Position numbers and translations under genes: made by a program
Shown: piece by piece, positions 9,621 to 17,282 of the stretch
Position numbering within the stretch: the first letter of the stretch is position 1
Layout of the letters: every line of letters starts with the position of its first letter
The notes under the pieces: model-generated
What the model was told of the DNA's origin: nothing
Databases searched by the model: none
Seen by the model: the letters and a program-made list of their open reading frames with translations, nothing else
NCBI RefSeq assembly: GCF_027533645.1
Contig: NZ_JAQAGY010000006.1
Span: forward strand, 248,001-312,000
DNA: 64,000 bases
Origin: Paenibacillus caseinilyticus
GTDB taxonomy: Bacteria > Bacillota > Bacilli > Paenibacillales > NBRC-103111
Direction: 5' to 3'

Positions 9621-10487
9621 CTAGTCGTTGATCCGCCGGCGGAGATACTCAAGCAGGGGATCGCGGAGATCTTCGCGGGCCAGGGCCAATTCGATCGTGG
9701 CTTCGATATACCCGAGCTTATCCCCCACATCGAACCGCTGGCCCGGAACCGGGAAGGCCGCCATCGGCTGGACGCGGTTCAGGATGCGCAGCGCATCGGT
9801 CAGCTGGATCTCCCCGCCCCGGCCCGGGACGCTGTCCTCGAGAATATCAAAGATATCGGGCGTAAGGATGTAGCGCCCGATCACCGCAAGATTCGACGGG
9901 GCCGACTCCCGGTCCGGCTTCTCTACCAGATCCTCTACCCGGCGGTAAGACCCAAGGTCCGCGGCCGGCGAGATGATCCCGTACTTGTCCACGTCGTGCC
10001 AGGGCACTTCCTGACAGCCGATGACCGAGCTCTGGGTCATCTCATGCAGGTCCATCATCTGCTTCAGGCACGGCGGCTCCGACTGGATGATATCGTCTCC
10101 GAGCAGCACAGCGAACGGCTCGTTGCCGATAAACTTGCGCGCGCAGAGGACGGCATGCCCGAGGCCGAGCGGCTGCTTCTGGCGGATATAGTGGACATCC
10201 GCCAGGTTCGAGACCGAGCGCACCAGCTCCAGCAGCTCGTCCTTGCCGCTTTCCTCCAGCAGGGTCTCCAGCTCCGCGGATTTGTCAAAATGGTCCTCGA
10301 TGGCGCGCTTGTTGCGCCCGGTAATGACCATGATATCTTCGATGCCCGAAGCCATAGCCTCTTCTACAATATATTGGATCGCCGGTTTGTCGACGATCGG
10401 CAGCATTTCTTTGGGCTGCGCTTTGGTTGCCGGCAGGAACCGGGTCCCAAGGCCGGCGGCCGGGATAATCGCTTTTCTGACTCTCAT
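9621..10487 (-). CDS. galU: UTP--glucose-1-phosphate uridylyltransferase
   Basis: Makes UDP-glucose from UTP and glucose-1-phosphate for cell-wall glycolipid, teichoic acid and exopolysaccharide synthesis (GalU/GtaB family). The 288-residue product has the nucleotide-binding start AIIPAAGLGTRFLPATKAQPKEMLP, given here by its ends AAGLGTRFLPAT and PKEMLPI, plus later VEKP and GDKLGY motifs. Family length is 280-300, so it is complete. ATG is preceded by GAGGGG. It overlaps the upstream PHP gene by 4 nt (ATGA), so the two are probably translationally coupled. Confidence 0.96.
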   Translation of the reverse strand: MRVRKAIIPAAGLGTRFLPATKAQPKEMLPIVDKPAIQYIVEEAMASGIEDIMVITGRNKRAIEDHFDKSAELETLLEESGKDELLELVRSVSNLADVHYIRQKQPLGLGHAVLCARKFIGNEPFAVLLGDDIIQSEPPCLKQMMDLHEMTQSSVIGCQEVPWHDVDKYGIISPAADLGSYRRVEDLVEKPDRESAPSNLAVIGRYILTPDIFDILEDSVPGRGGEIQLTDALRILNRVQPMAAFPVPGQRFDVGDKLGYIEATIELALAREDLRDPLLEYLRRRIND

Positions 10488-11335
10488 GCTGTCGTTTCCC
10501 CTCTCGAATTAAACAATGCATCGACCACTTCAGCCGGAATCCTCCGGGCGCCGATCGGCGCATGGAACACGACGCCGCCGCGCTCCCCGTGGTAATCGGA
10601 GCCAGCCGTGGCCAGAAGACGGTGCGTGCGCGCCAGCTCCGCATAATGGGCCTCCTGGTGCGGCGTATGGTCGGAATGGTATACTTCCAGCCCGACGAGC
10701 CCCTCTGCGGCCAGCTCCGCGATCAGCCCGTCCTGGCTGTACAAGCCCGGATGGGCCAGCACCGGAGCGCCGCCCGCTTCGAGGATCCAGCGGACCGCCT
10801 CCTGCGGGGAGATCCGCGGCGGGTTCGCATAGGCCGCCGCCCCCTTGGCGAGATACCGGTCGAAGGCCTCGGCCATAGACGCGACATAGCCTTTGCGGAC
10901 CAGCGCATCGGCGATATGCGGCCGCCCCACCGTGTCCCCGTCGCGCTTCAGCGTACGGAGGGACTCCAGCACGTCGTCCATCGTAATCTCCAGCCCAAGC
11001 TCCCGGAGCCTCCCGATGATCATTTCGTTGCGGCGGCCCCGCACTTCCCGGAGAGACTCCAGACGTTCCAGGAACCGCGCATCCGTGTAGTCGATCCAAT
11101 AGCCGAGCACATGGATATCCTCGCCCGCGCTCACGGTACTGATCTCTACGCCGGGCACGACCACGATCCCGTAGGTCCGACCCGCTGCCACCGCTTCCTC
11201 CAGGCCGCCGACCGTATCGTGATCGGTAATCGCCACCGCGCTCAGGCCGGCCTCAAGCGCCAGCCGGACATTGTCCGCAGGCGGGCGCGTACCGTCCGAC
11301 GCGATCGTATGCGTATGCAGATCGGCATATGACAT
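10484..11335 (-). CDS. PHP-domain metal-dependent phosphoesterase
   Basis: The 283-residue product starts MSYADLHTHTIASDGT, the metal-binding HxH motif of PHP enzymes, followed by AITDHDT and a late GSDYHG motif. It resembles the YciV/TrpH group, some members of which hydrolyse 3',5'-nucleoside bisphosphates or trim RNA 5' ends. Which activity applies here cannot be read from sequence. GGAGG lies about 13 nt before ATG. It is the first gene of a two-gene unit with galU, and its 5' region carries an 18-bp tandem repeat. Confidence 0.9.
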   Translation of the reverse strand: MSYADLHTHTIASDGTRPPADNVRLALEAGLSAVAITDHDTVGGLEEAVAAGRTYGIVVVPGVEISTVSAGEDIHVLGYWIDYTDARFLERLESLREVRGRRNEMIIGRLRELGLEITMDDVLESLRTLKRDGDTVGRPHIADALVRKGYVASMAEAFDRYLAKGAAAYANPPRISPQEAVRWILEAGGAPVLAHPGLYSQDGLIAELAAEGLVGLEVYHSDHTPHQEAHYAELARTHRLLATAGSDYHGERGGVVFHAPIGARRIPAEVVDALFNSRGETTA

Positions 11336-11353
11336 AGCCGTTTTTACTCCTCC

Positions 11354-11389
11354 TTCGTATCGTGCAGCTAATTCGTATCGTGCAGCTAA
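11354..11389. repeat. Two perfect tandem 18-bp repeats upstream of the PHP gene
   Basis: TTCGTATCGTGCAGCTAA occurs twice without a gap (11354-11371, 11372-11389). A degenerate third copy follows at about 11390-11408. They lie between the LysR stop and the PHP ribosome binding site. Confidence 0.9.
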
Positions 11390-11432
11390 GTGATATCGCT
11401 GCAGCAGCAGGTAACCCGGGGACGCGCGGAGC

Positions 11433-12344
11433 CTACAGCCACTGGCTGAGGTCGCGCTCCCGCAGAAAGCTCAGGAAGGTGACCGCCGAGATCGGCAGCA
11501 GCGTAGAACTGAGGTAGATCGCATGGAAGCTTCGGGCGAACGATACGCCCTCCACCGGTTTGGCGACGAGCACCCCGAGAGCCGTCTCGTGCTTCACCGA
11601 CGACTGGGAGATGACCGAGATGCCGAGACCCGCTTCCACGGCGGACTTCACGGCTCCCGTGCTGCCGAGCTCCATAACGATCTTCAGTGCAGAGAGATCG
11701 CAGCCTGCCCTCGCAAGTTCTTCTTCCATCACCCGCCGTGTACCCGATCCCTGCTCCCTGAGCACGAAAGGATACGGGAGCAGGTCCTGCACCCCGATCC
11801 GCTCCAGCGATGCCAGCGGATGGTTCTTCGGCACAATCAGCGTCAGCTCGTCGCTCAGCACGGGCTCCGTGTGCACATCCGGATGATGCACCTCGGCTTC
11901 GACGAGCCCGAAGGTCAGCTGATGGTTCTGCACTTCCTCGAGAATTTGCTTCGTATTGATGACCTTCATGGAGACCGAAATGTTGGGATACTCCTGGGAG
12001 AAGGGGCCGAGAAGCCGCGGGAGCACATATTCCCCCACGGTAAGCGAAGCGCCGAGATGCAGGCGGCCTTCGATCATATGCGTGAATTTCGCCATGCCAG
12101 CGTCGGTCTCCTTCATGAGCGAGATGCTCCGGGAGGCGAATGGCAGCAGCGCCCTTCCCGCTTCGGTCAGTTCTACCCTTTTCGTCGAGCGGACGAAGAG
12201 CTTCGTCCCGAAGTAATCCTCCAGGGACTGCACCTGCATCGTCACCGCCGGCTGCGTCATATGGAGGGCCTGGGCCGCGTGCGAGAAACTGCCCTTCTCG
12301 GCGACCGTGTGAAAGATATGCAGCTGGTGAAAATTAAGTGCCAT
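11433..12344 (-). CDS. LysR-family transcriptional regulator, CysL-like
   Basis: The 303-residue product has an N-terminal winged helix-turn-helix (MALNFHQLHIFHTVAEKGSF, then AAQALHMTQPAVTMQVQSLE) and a periplasmic-binding-protein-like effector domain (about 90-295). Its overall pattern resembles B. subtilis CysL (YwfK), an activator of sulfite reduction. No cys genes are adjacent, so the target is unknown. ATG at 12344 is chosen over ATG 12353 because GGAGG directly abuts the latter and lies 9 nt before the former. An extended -10 (TGC TATAAT, 12385-12377) lies in the T-run of the preceding terminator. Confidence 0.88.
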   Translation of the reverse strand: MALNFHQLHIFHTVAEKGSFSHAAQALHMTQPAVTMQVQSLEDYFGTKLFVRSTKRVELTEAGRALLPFASRSISLMKETDAGMAKFTHMIEGRLHLGASLTVGEYVLPRLLGPFSQEYPNISVSMKVINTKQILEEVQNHQLTFGLVEAEVHHPDVHTEPVLSDELTLIVPKNHPLASLERIGVQDLLPYPFVLREQGSGTRRVMEEELARAGCDLSALKIVMELGSTGAVKSAVEAGLGISVISQSSVKHETALGVLVAKPVEGVSFARSFHAIYLSSTLLPISAVTFLSFLRERDLSQWL

Positions 12345-12383
12345 AACAGACATCCTCCGCTTGCTTAGTTCCCCCTATTATAG

Positions 12384-12420
12384 CAAAAAACAAAAAGGCA
12401 TGCCCGCAATTCGGCACGCC
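12384..12420 (-). terminator. Terminator of the 12.5-12.9 kb gene
   Basis: On the minus strand, GGCGTGCC and GGCATGCC form a short stem (12420-12413 with 12404-12397), followed by a T-rich tract TTTTTGTTTTTT. The T-tract merges with the LysR promoter. Confidence 0.7.
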
Positions 12421-12500
12421 CCCAAAGCTCCGGTTCCCGCGGAAGCTTCCGTCCTTCCCATCCTCGTAAGGACCGAACGATTCCCGAACCCGGCACTCGC

Positions 12501-12941
12501 CTATTTACGTTTGCGGCTGTTCTTGATGAGTGTCATTCTTCGGGAATGCCGCAGCCAGGAGTAATACGACCGCAGATCCCTCAGCTCCATGGTTTCGGAC
12601 ATGCGCCCTAGGAAGGTGACAACAATCATCTTGTACCTCGGCGGAACGCCCACAGGCACCTCCTGCACTACCGGAGCGAACTCCGCCACCATCACCAGAT
12701 CGTCGTCGATCAGGAATACATCCTCTTCGTTCTTGTAGTAAGTGCGAATGCTGTCCGACTTGAGTTTGTTCCACAAGAAGGCGGTAATATCATGAAACCC
12801 CGTCTTCTCCGTCTCGACGCGGTCTGCCCAGCGGCTGCGTGCATGGTGGGTGACAACAATATCGGAGATCGGTTTGCCGCCGAGCACCGGTGCCGTGCCC
12901 GTGCTTTTTCTTTCCCGGCCGTTGAAGCTGCTCCCTTGCAC
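12501..12941 (-). CDS. Conserved hypothetical protein with HARSRW motif
   Basis: 146 residues, starting at GTG with GAGGG 7 nt upstream. I do not recognise the family with certainty. Visible features are DIVVTHHARSRWADRV near residue 27, an acidic DVFLIDDDLV stretch, KMIVVTFLGR near residue 110 and a very basic C-terminus (SRRMTLIKNSRKRK). The His-Ala-Arg-x-Arg start followed by a late VVT strand faintly resembles small DUF4258/RelE-like folds. No antitoxin-like partner lies beside it. No signal peptide or membrane segment. Confidence 0.75.
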   Translation of the reverse strand: MQGSSFNGRERKSTGTAPVLGGKPISDIVVTHHARSRWADRVETEKTGFHDITAFLWNKLKSDSIRTYYKNEEDVFLIDDDLVMVAEFAPVVQEVPVGVPPRYKMIVVTFLGRMSETMELRDLRSYYSWLRHSRRMTLIKNSRKRK

Positions 12942-13324
12942 AATACAACCCTCTTCCTATGAAAATAGTCCCTTCATCCTATGTACATGAAATCTACTAT
13001 ATATCCATTTTACTCCATTCCGGTACATAATCAAATAAAAAAAACTTTAGGAAACACGAGGGAGAAAGCCGTATGAAAAGGCTGTCATTGGCGCAGCAGC
13101 AGGCTTCTTGCTTCCGGAGTTCCGATAGGCGCTGGAGAGCATTCTGCGGCTGCGACAAAAAAAGGACTTCTGGGAACAGAAGTCCTTCCATTCGACACCA
13201 TCCTACAGAAGTGGGATGCCGCTCTTCCCCGGCCTTTTTCACCAAAAGCCTGGAGTGCACGTATCCTAAAACCATCCGCTTAAGGCGCAAGAGGACGGCC
13301 TGCAGACGCAGGAGCATCCTCCCT
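12942..13324. other. 383-bp intergenic region
   Basis: Apart from the ylbG terminator at 13156-13187, I see no convincing gene. Overlapping weak frames on both strands lack ribosome binding sites. The end next to 12942 should hold the promoter of the 12501-12941 gene. Confidence 0.5.
13156..13187 (-). terminator. Terminator downstream of ylbG
   Basis: Perfect 11-bp stem AAGGACTTCTG/CAGAAGTCCTT (13162-13172 and 13177-13187) with a 4-nt loop, followed on the minus strand by seven T. It lies about 140 nt after the ylbG stop. Confidence 0.85.
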
Positions 13325-13591
13325 TTACAAGGAGTAGAATCTTGTTTTATCAGGAATATTACTGGTATACTCAGTCTTGATCTCATTGCGGTAAGAACGT
13401 TCCACTTTCTTAACGAAAGGAAGCCGCTGCAGCTGTTTCATCGTCTCCTCGAGACGGTCCGCATAGATATACATGGCCGCGTAATGAAGCTTCTTGGAGA
13501 TAAAATGCACATTGCCGTATTTCTCCAGCTGCTTGCCGGCCGCTTTCAGATCGCTAAACCAGACGATGATTCCGGTACGCTCGGTAAACAT
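13325..13591 (-). CDS. ylbG: YlbG family protein (DUF2129)
   Basis: The 88-residue product matches the small YlbG family: start ERTGIIVWFSDLK, middle YGNVHFISKKLHYAAMY, and LPFVKKVERSYR. Its biochemical function is unknown; in Bacillus it lies directly after ylbF. Here ylbF is about 1.1 kb away on the same strand, with an oppositely oriented asparaginase gene between. The ATG has GAAGG about 9 nt upstream. It has its own terminator. Confidence 0.9.
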   Translation of the reverse strand: MFTERTGIIVWFSDLKAAGKQLEKYGNVHFISKKLHYAAMYIYADRLEETMKQLQRLPFVKKVERSYRNEIKTEYTSNIPDKTRFYSL

Positions 13592-13655
13592 GGACCTAAC
13601 CTTCTTTCTAACGCGTGGAATCGGATAATGGGTACTTGGAAAGGAAAGTGAAAGA

Positions 13656-14681
13656 ATGCCGCTGCATGAGCACCATAGCGAACGATTGATCGAAGTAACC
13701 CGCGGAGAGCTCACCGAGAGCGTGCACCGCGGCCATATTGCCGTAGTCGATACGGCAGGCACGCTGATCGCCTCGGCCGGCGATCCCGCCTATTATACGT
13801 ATGCCAGATCTGCGGCCAAGCTGCTGCAGGCGATCCCGCTTGTGGAATCCGGCGGAGCCGGGCAACTCGGGCTGACGGAATCCGAAACGGCGCTGTGCTG
13901 CGCTTCGCACGGAGGCGAGCCGGGGCATACCGAAGCGGCAAAGAGCATGCTGGCGAAAGCCGGGTGCGATGAAAGCGCTCTACGGTGCGGTACGCAGGAG
14001 CCGATGTTCGCCCCTGCCGCGGATATGCTAAAAGCCGGCGGGCAGCCGGCCACTGCGCTGCACAACAACTGCTCGGGAAAACATGCCGGCATGTTGGCGC
14101 TTGCGAAAGTAATGAATGTATCTATAGATCAGTATACCGATCCGCAGCATCCTGTCCAGCAAAAGATGCTGGCGACTGTAGCCGACATGTGCGGGGTGCC
14201 GCAAAACAGCATCACCCTGGGCACCGACGGCTGCGGCGTTCCGGTATTCGCGGTTCCCGTCTCGGCGCTCGCTTACGCGTACGCGCGGCTCGGAAGCCCC
14301 GAAGGCCTGCCGCCGCAGCGGGCCGAAGCCTGCCGCAGAATCGTGGAGAGCATCCGGCACGAGCCTTACTATGTAGCCGGGACGGCCCGCTTCGATACGG
14401 CGCTGGTGAAAGCCACCGGCGGCCGCATCATCGGCAAGTTCGGCGCGGAAGGCGTCTATGCCGCCTCGGTTCCGGAACTCGGCATCGGCCTCGCGCTGAA
14501 GATCGAGGACGGCGCGGAGCGGGCCATCTATCCGGCGGCGGCCGAGGCACTGCTGCAGCTCGGCTTCCTGCGTCCCGAAGAAGCGGAGCGCCTCACGGCC
14601 TTCCACCGGCCGGCCGTACTGAACCGGCGAGGAGACACCGTCGGCCGGATCCGGCCCGTCTTCACCCTTACCCGGCACTAA
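13656..14681 (+). CDS. L-asparaginase II family (Rhizobium-type)
   Basis: The 341-residue product belongs to the asparaginase_II family (PF06089) related to Rhizobium etli inducible asparaginase, which is structurally like serine beta-lactamases. It keeps the features known from that enzyme: an S-x-x-K motif (RSAAKLLQ), a second Ser in CCASHGG, and the Zn-binding Cys/Lys in NNCSGKHAG plus Cys in GTDGCGVP. It should hydrolyse Asn to Asp and ammonia. No signal peptide, so cytoplasmic. The ATG follows AAAGGAAAG. Its transcript runs opposite to the flanking ylbF and ylbG, so it looks inserted between them. Confidence 0.93.
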   Translation: MPLHEHHSERLIEVTRGELTESVHRGHIAVVDTAGTLIASAGDPAYYTYARSAAKLLQAIPLVESGGAGQLGLTESETALCCASHGGEPGHTEAAKSMLAKAGCDESALRCGTQEPMFAPAADMLKAGGQPATALHNNCSGKHAGMLALAKVMNVSIDQYTDPQHPVQQKMLATVADMCGVPQNSITLGTDGCGVPVFAVPVSALAYAYARLGSPEGLPPQRAEACRRIVESIRHEPYYVAGTARFDTALVKATGGRIIGKFGAEGVYAASVPELGIGLALKIEDGAERAIYPAAAEALLQLGFLRPEEAERLTAFHRPAVLNRRGDTVGRIRPVFTLTRH

Positions 14682-14715
14682 CAAGCCAGCCGGGTAAGGC
14701 TGGAGTAAGCAGCTC

Positions 14716-15171
14716 CTAGCCGCACTTGCCGCTGCAGCTTCCGCCGGAAGAACAGCCGCCCGTGCTGGCCAAGGGGTCGTTCGACGGCACCTTGATCGTG
14801 TCCGACACGGCGCGCGCTATCGTCTCAGATACTTCATAGAGAAGCTCGTCCAGCTTGCGCTCCGCCTCCATATACCGCCGCACCGATTCCACGGATTCGA
14901 GCTGCGACTGCACCTCTTTCACCGCATCCAGCGCTTCGTGATAGTTCGGGTGGTAATGACCGAACCGCTCGCACTCTTCGAAGCGCTCTTTGCGTTTCGC
15001 GAATTCCTTGACGAGTCCGAACACCTCGGGGTCGGCATCCTTGCGTTCTTTCCAATATAGGTAATCCGCCGTTTCGGCGGAATGCTTGATATAATCTGCC
15101 AGGTCGTAAGCTCCGAGCAAGATTGCAGACATATCCATCGTCTGCGATTCCATGACGGCCATATTCGGCAC
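14716..15171 (-). CDS. ylbF: YlbF/RicF, Y-complex subunit
   Basis: Homologue of B. subtilis YlbF (RicF). With RicA (YmcA) and RicT (YaaT) it forms the Y-complex, which binds Fe-S clusters, directs RNase Y to mRNAs and influences competence, biofilm and sporulation. The 151-residue helical product carries RFGHYHPNY in the middle and ends in a Cys-rich GGCSSGGSCSGKCG tail like the Bacillus protein. GTG at 15171 follows a GGAG-rich sequence at 6 nt; ATG at 15162 or 15153 is also possible. The normal neighbour ylbG is displaced by the asparaginase gene. Confidence 0.92.
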   Translation of the reverse strand: MPNMAVMESQTMDMSAILLGAYDLADYIKHSAETADYLYWKERKDADPEVFGLVKEFAKRKERFEECERFGHYHPNYHEALDAVKEVQSQLESVESVRRYMEAERKLDELLYEVSETIARAVSDTIKVPSNDPLASTGGCSSGGSCSGKCG

Positions 15172-15248
15172 CTGCCTCTCCCCCCGCTTTCAACATGCTT
15201 GCGGAGATAAGACCTAGTATACCATATTCCCGAAGCCTCTGCCTCCCG

Positions 15249-17282
15249 CTAAAATTTATCATTGATCCCCGGCAGAATCAGCTTCATCTCTTGCCACTCC
15301 CCTTCGAGCAGCCGGATCTCCTCGCGTACCCTGCCGGCGCCGCCCGCTTCCCCGGCTTCCGTGCCGTATCCCGTGACGCTCCAGGTTCCCCGGGTATCCT
15401 GCATCTTGCGCGGCACAAGCACCAGATCCGTGTCCTTCCACCGGAGCTGCAGGGAGGTCTGGAGCTCGATCGCTTTCTCGATCATCTCCCGGCGGGTCGA
15501 GCCGTGGTAGCTCCGGTAATCCCGCAGCCACGCCGCGGGAATCTCGCCGAGCCGCGGATACAGGTCGGCAGGCTCGGGCACGCTGCTCTCCATCTGAAAG
15601 TGGGTGACGGAATGCCGCGAATAGATGAGTCCCTGTTCCGCAATCTCGCAGCCCCGCTGCAGCGCTGAAGCAGGGAGCGCTTCGAGCTTCGGATATCCTT
15701 CTTCCGCCGGGGCGCCGCCACCGGACGCCTGCGGGAGAGCGGCCATGAACCCGGCCTTCTCGAGCGAAGTCGAGAACGCCCTAAGCTCCTCGCCCGCGAT
15801 GATAAAATCCTTGGAACCTGCCCGCTCCAGCACGTAACGGCCCAATTCCGGCTGCTTGGCTACAGCCTCCGCCGTCTCTTCGTCCGCGCAGCGCAGAAGG
15901 AACGCCTGGACGATGCGGGTCTTGCCGAACGGCCGCGCCCACTGCTGCAGCGTGTGCTCCACATTCTCCGGCAGGCCGTACATCGCGTTCTGCGCCAGGA
16001 ACGACACCAGTTCATCCGCCGTCCTTCCCTGCTCCAGCGCTCTCCTCACGGAGGACCGGGTCAGCTTGTACAAGCTGACATGGTCCCAAGACACAAAGTC
16101 GGCAAGACAGGCCAGTTCCCAGCGTACCGCCTGGGTCACATCCGGAGGAACAAGGATATCAAAATCGGGTTGGACCATGAGCTGCCCCTGCTCCTCAAGC
16201 TCCTCCCCGTCGGATTCCTCCCCTTCCCTCTCACCGGCCTCCAGCCGCTCGGTCCAACGGTACACAATGGGGCCGGAAGGGCTCCTGCCTTCCTCCATCC
16301 AACCGAAGGCGGTCAGAGGAGCTATCCACTGCTCCTGAAGCTGCCGCGTCAGATCTTCCGCTTCCTCGGCCGCTTCAAGGATGCCTTGGGCATGAAGCAG
16401 CGATGACACAGACTCTGCCGGGAACCAGCCGCCGGGCTGTATCTTCTCGAGCAGCCGGACCGCATGCTGTAGAGGAGCCGTACCGGGCATGACGAGCCTC
16501 CGCCAGATCCCATACAGAATGCGGTTCTGCTGCGCGGCAGGAAGCGTCAGCCACCACTGGAGAGGCTCCCTCTGCAGCACGAGTTCCTCCTCCTGCGGGA
16601 CGATCAGCCCGAGGCGCATCATGAGATCCAGCAGCACCGCTACAGGCAGGGGATACGTATCGCCATAAGCGTATTTCAAGGCGGCGCCCCGCAGAAGCCC
16701 CGGGTTCAACCGGATGTGCTCGGCCAGCTTGCCCAGCTGCTTCTTGTGCAGTGTCCCGTGCTTGGTCAGCTTCAAGCCCTGCTGGGCAGACGCTACGAGC
16801 ACAGAGAACAGCTCGTCCCGCAGCTTGACCCCGCTGCCTCCGCTGCCTTCCGCTTCCACTCCTGTACCGCCGGGCAGTTTGTCCTCCCATCCGGGAAACA
16901 AGATATCCTGCCAGAGGGCAAATCCGTCCGCGGGCAGCAGGTAGGTGTGCTCTCCCCAGGTTTTGCGGAAGGCGAAGAGAATGCCTTTGCGGAGCAATCC
17001 GGCGAGTCCCGCCCGCGCTTCCGCCCCGGAGTGCTCCCCGGCTACGGCGCGCTCGAGCCCGCTCGAATCGAAGGGCTCGCAGGCCATCCGGCGGACGACG
17101 GTCTGCAGGATGGACCGCTCGAGTCCGCCCATCCGGTTGTAGACCGTCTCCATCACCACTTTGTCGGTCCATATCGCCTCCAGCGCCAGGCCGCGGCCAA
17201 GCCAAGGGGCATAGACGGTCTCCCGCTCCATCCGGCTTCTTAGTTCCCGCGGCATACGCCGTGCAAGTTCGGCATAATTCAT
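15249..17282 (-). CDS. XPB-helicase partner protein with helicase-associated C-terminal domain
   Basis: The 677-residue protein overlaps the upstream XPB-type helicase gene by 4 nt (ATGA), so the two are co-translated. Its C-terminal half (LMVQPDFDILVPPDV, DHVSLYKLTRSSVRRAL, AFLLRCADEETAEAV) matches the 'helicase conserved C-terminal / XPB-Ssl2 N-terminal' domain (PF13625) found beside bacterial XPB. The N-terminal half has winged-helix-like stretches (GGLERSILQTVVRR, LLRKGILFAF). An acidic Glu-rich linker separates the halves around residue 355. Mycobacteria carry a comparable pair. The role is probably DNA unwinding in repair; the precise function is not established. Confidence 0.85.
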   Translation of the reverse strand: MNYAELARRMPRELRSRMERETVYAPWLGRGLALEAIWTDKVVMETVYNRMGGLERSILQTVVRRMACEPFDSSGLERAVAGEHSGAEARAGLAGLLRKGILFAFRKTWGEHTYLLPADGFALWQDILFPGWEDKLPGGTGVEAEGSGGSGVKLRDELFSVLVASAQQGLKLTKHGTLHKKQLGKLAEHIRLNPGLLRGAALKYAYGDTYPLPVAVLLDLMMRLGLIVPQEEELVLQREPLQWWLTLPAAQQNRILYGIWRRLVMPGTAPLQHAVRLLEKIQPGGWFPAESVSSLLHAQGILEAAEEAEDLTRQLQEQWIAPLTAFGWMEEGRSPSGPIVYRWTERLEAGEREGEESDGEELEEQGQLMVQPDFDILVPPDVTQAVRWELACLADFVSWDHVSLYKLTRSSVRRALEQGRTADELVSFLAQNAMYGLPENVEHTLQQWARPFGKTRIVQAFLLRCADEETAEAVAKQPELGRYVLERAGSKDFIIAGEELRAFSTSLEKAGFMAALPQASGGGAPAEEGYPKLEALPASALQRGCEIAEQGLIYSRHSVTHFQMESSVPEPADLYPRLGEIPAAWLRDYRSYHGSTRREMIEKAIELQTSLQLRWKDTDLVLVPRKMQDTRGTWSVTGYGTEAGEAGGAGRVREEIRLLEGEWQEMKLILPGINDKF

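Noticed and set aside
12997..13386. Possible small gene between ylbG and the 12.5-12.9 kb gene
   Set aside because: The frame overlaps ylbG, contains the ylbG terminator and has no ribosome binding site or familiar product.
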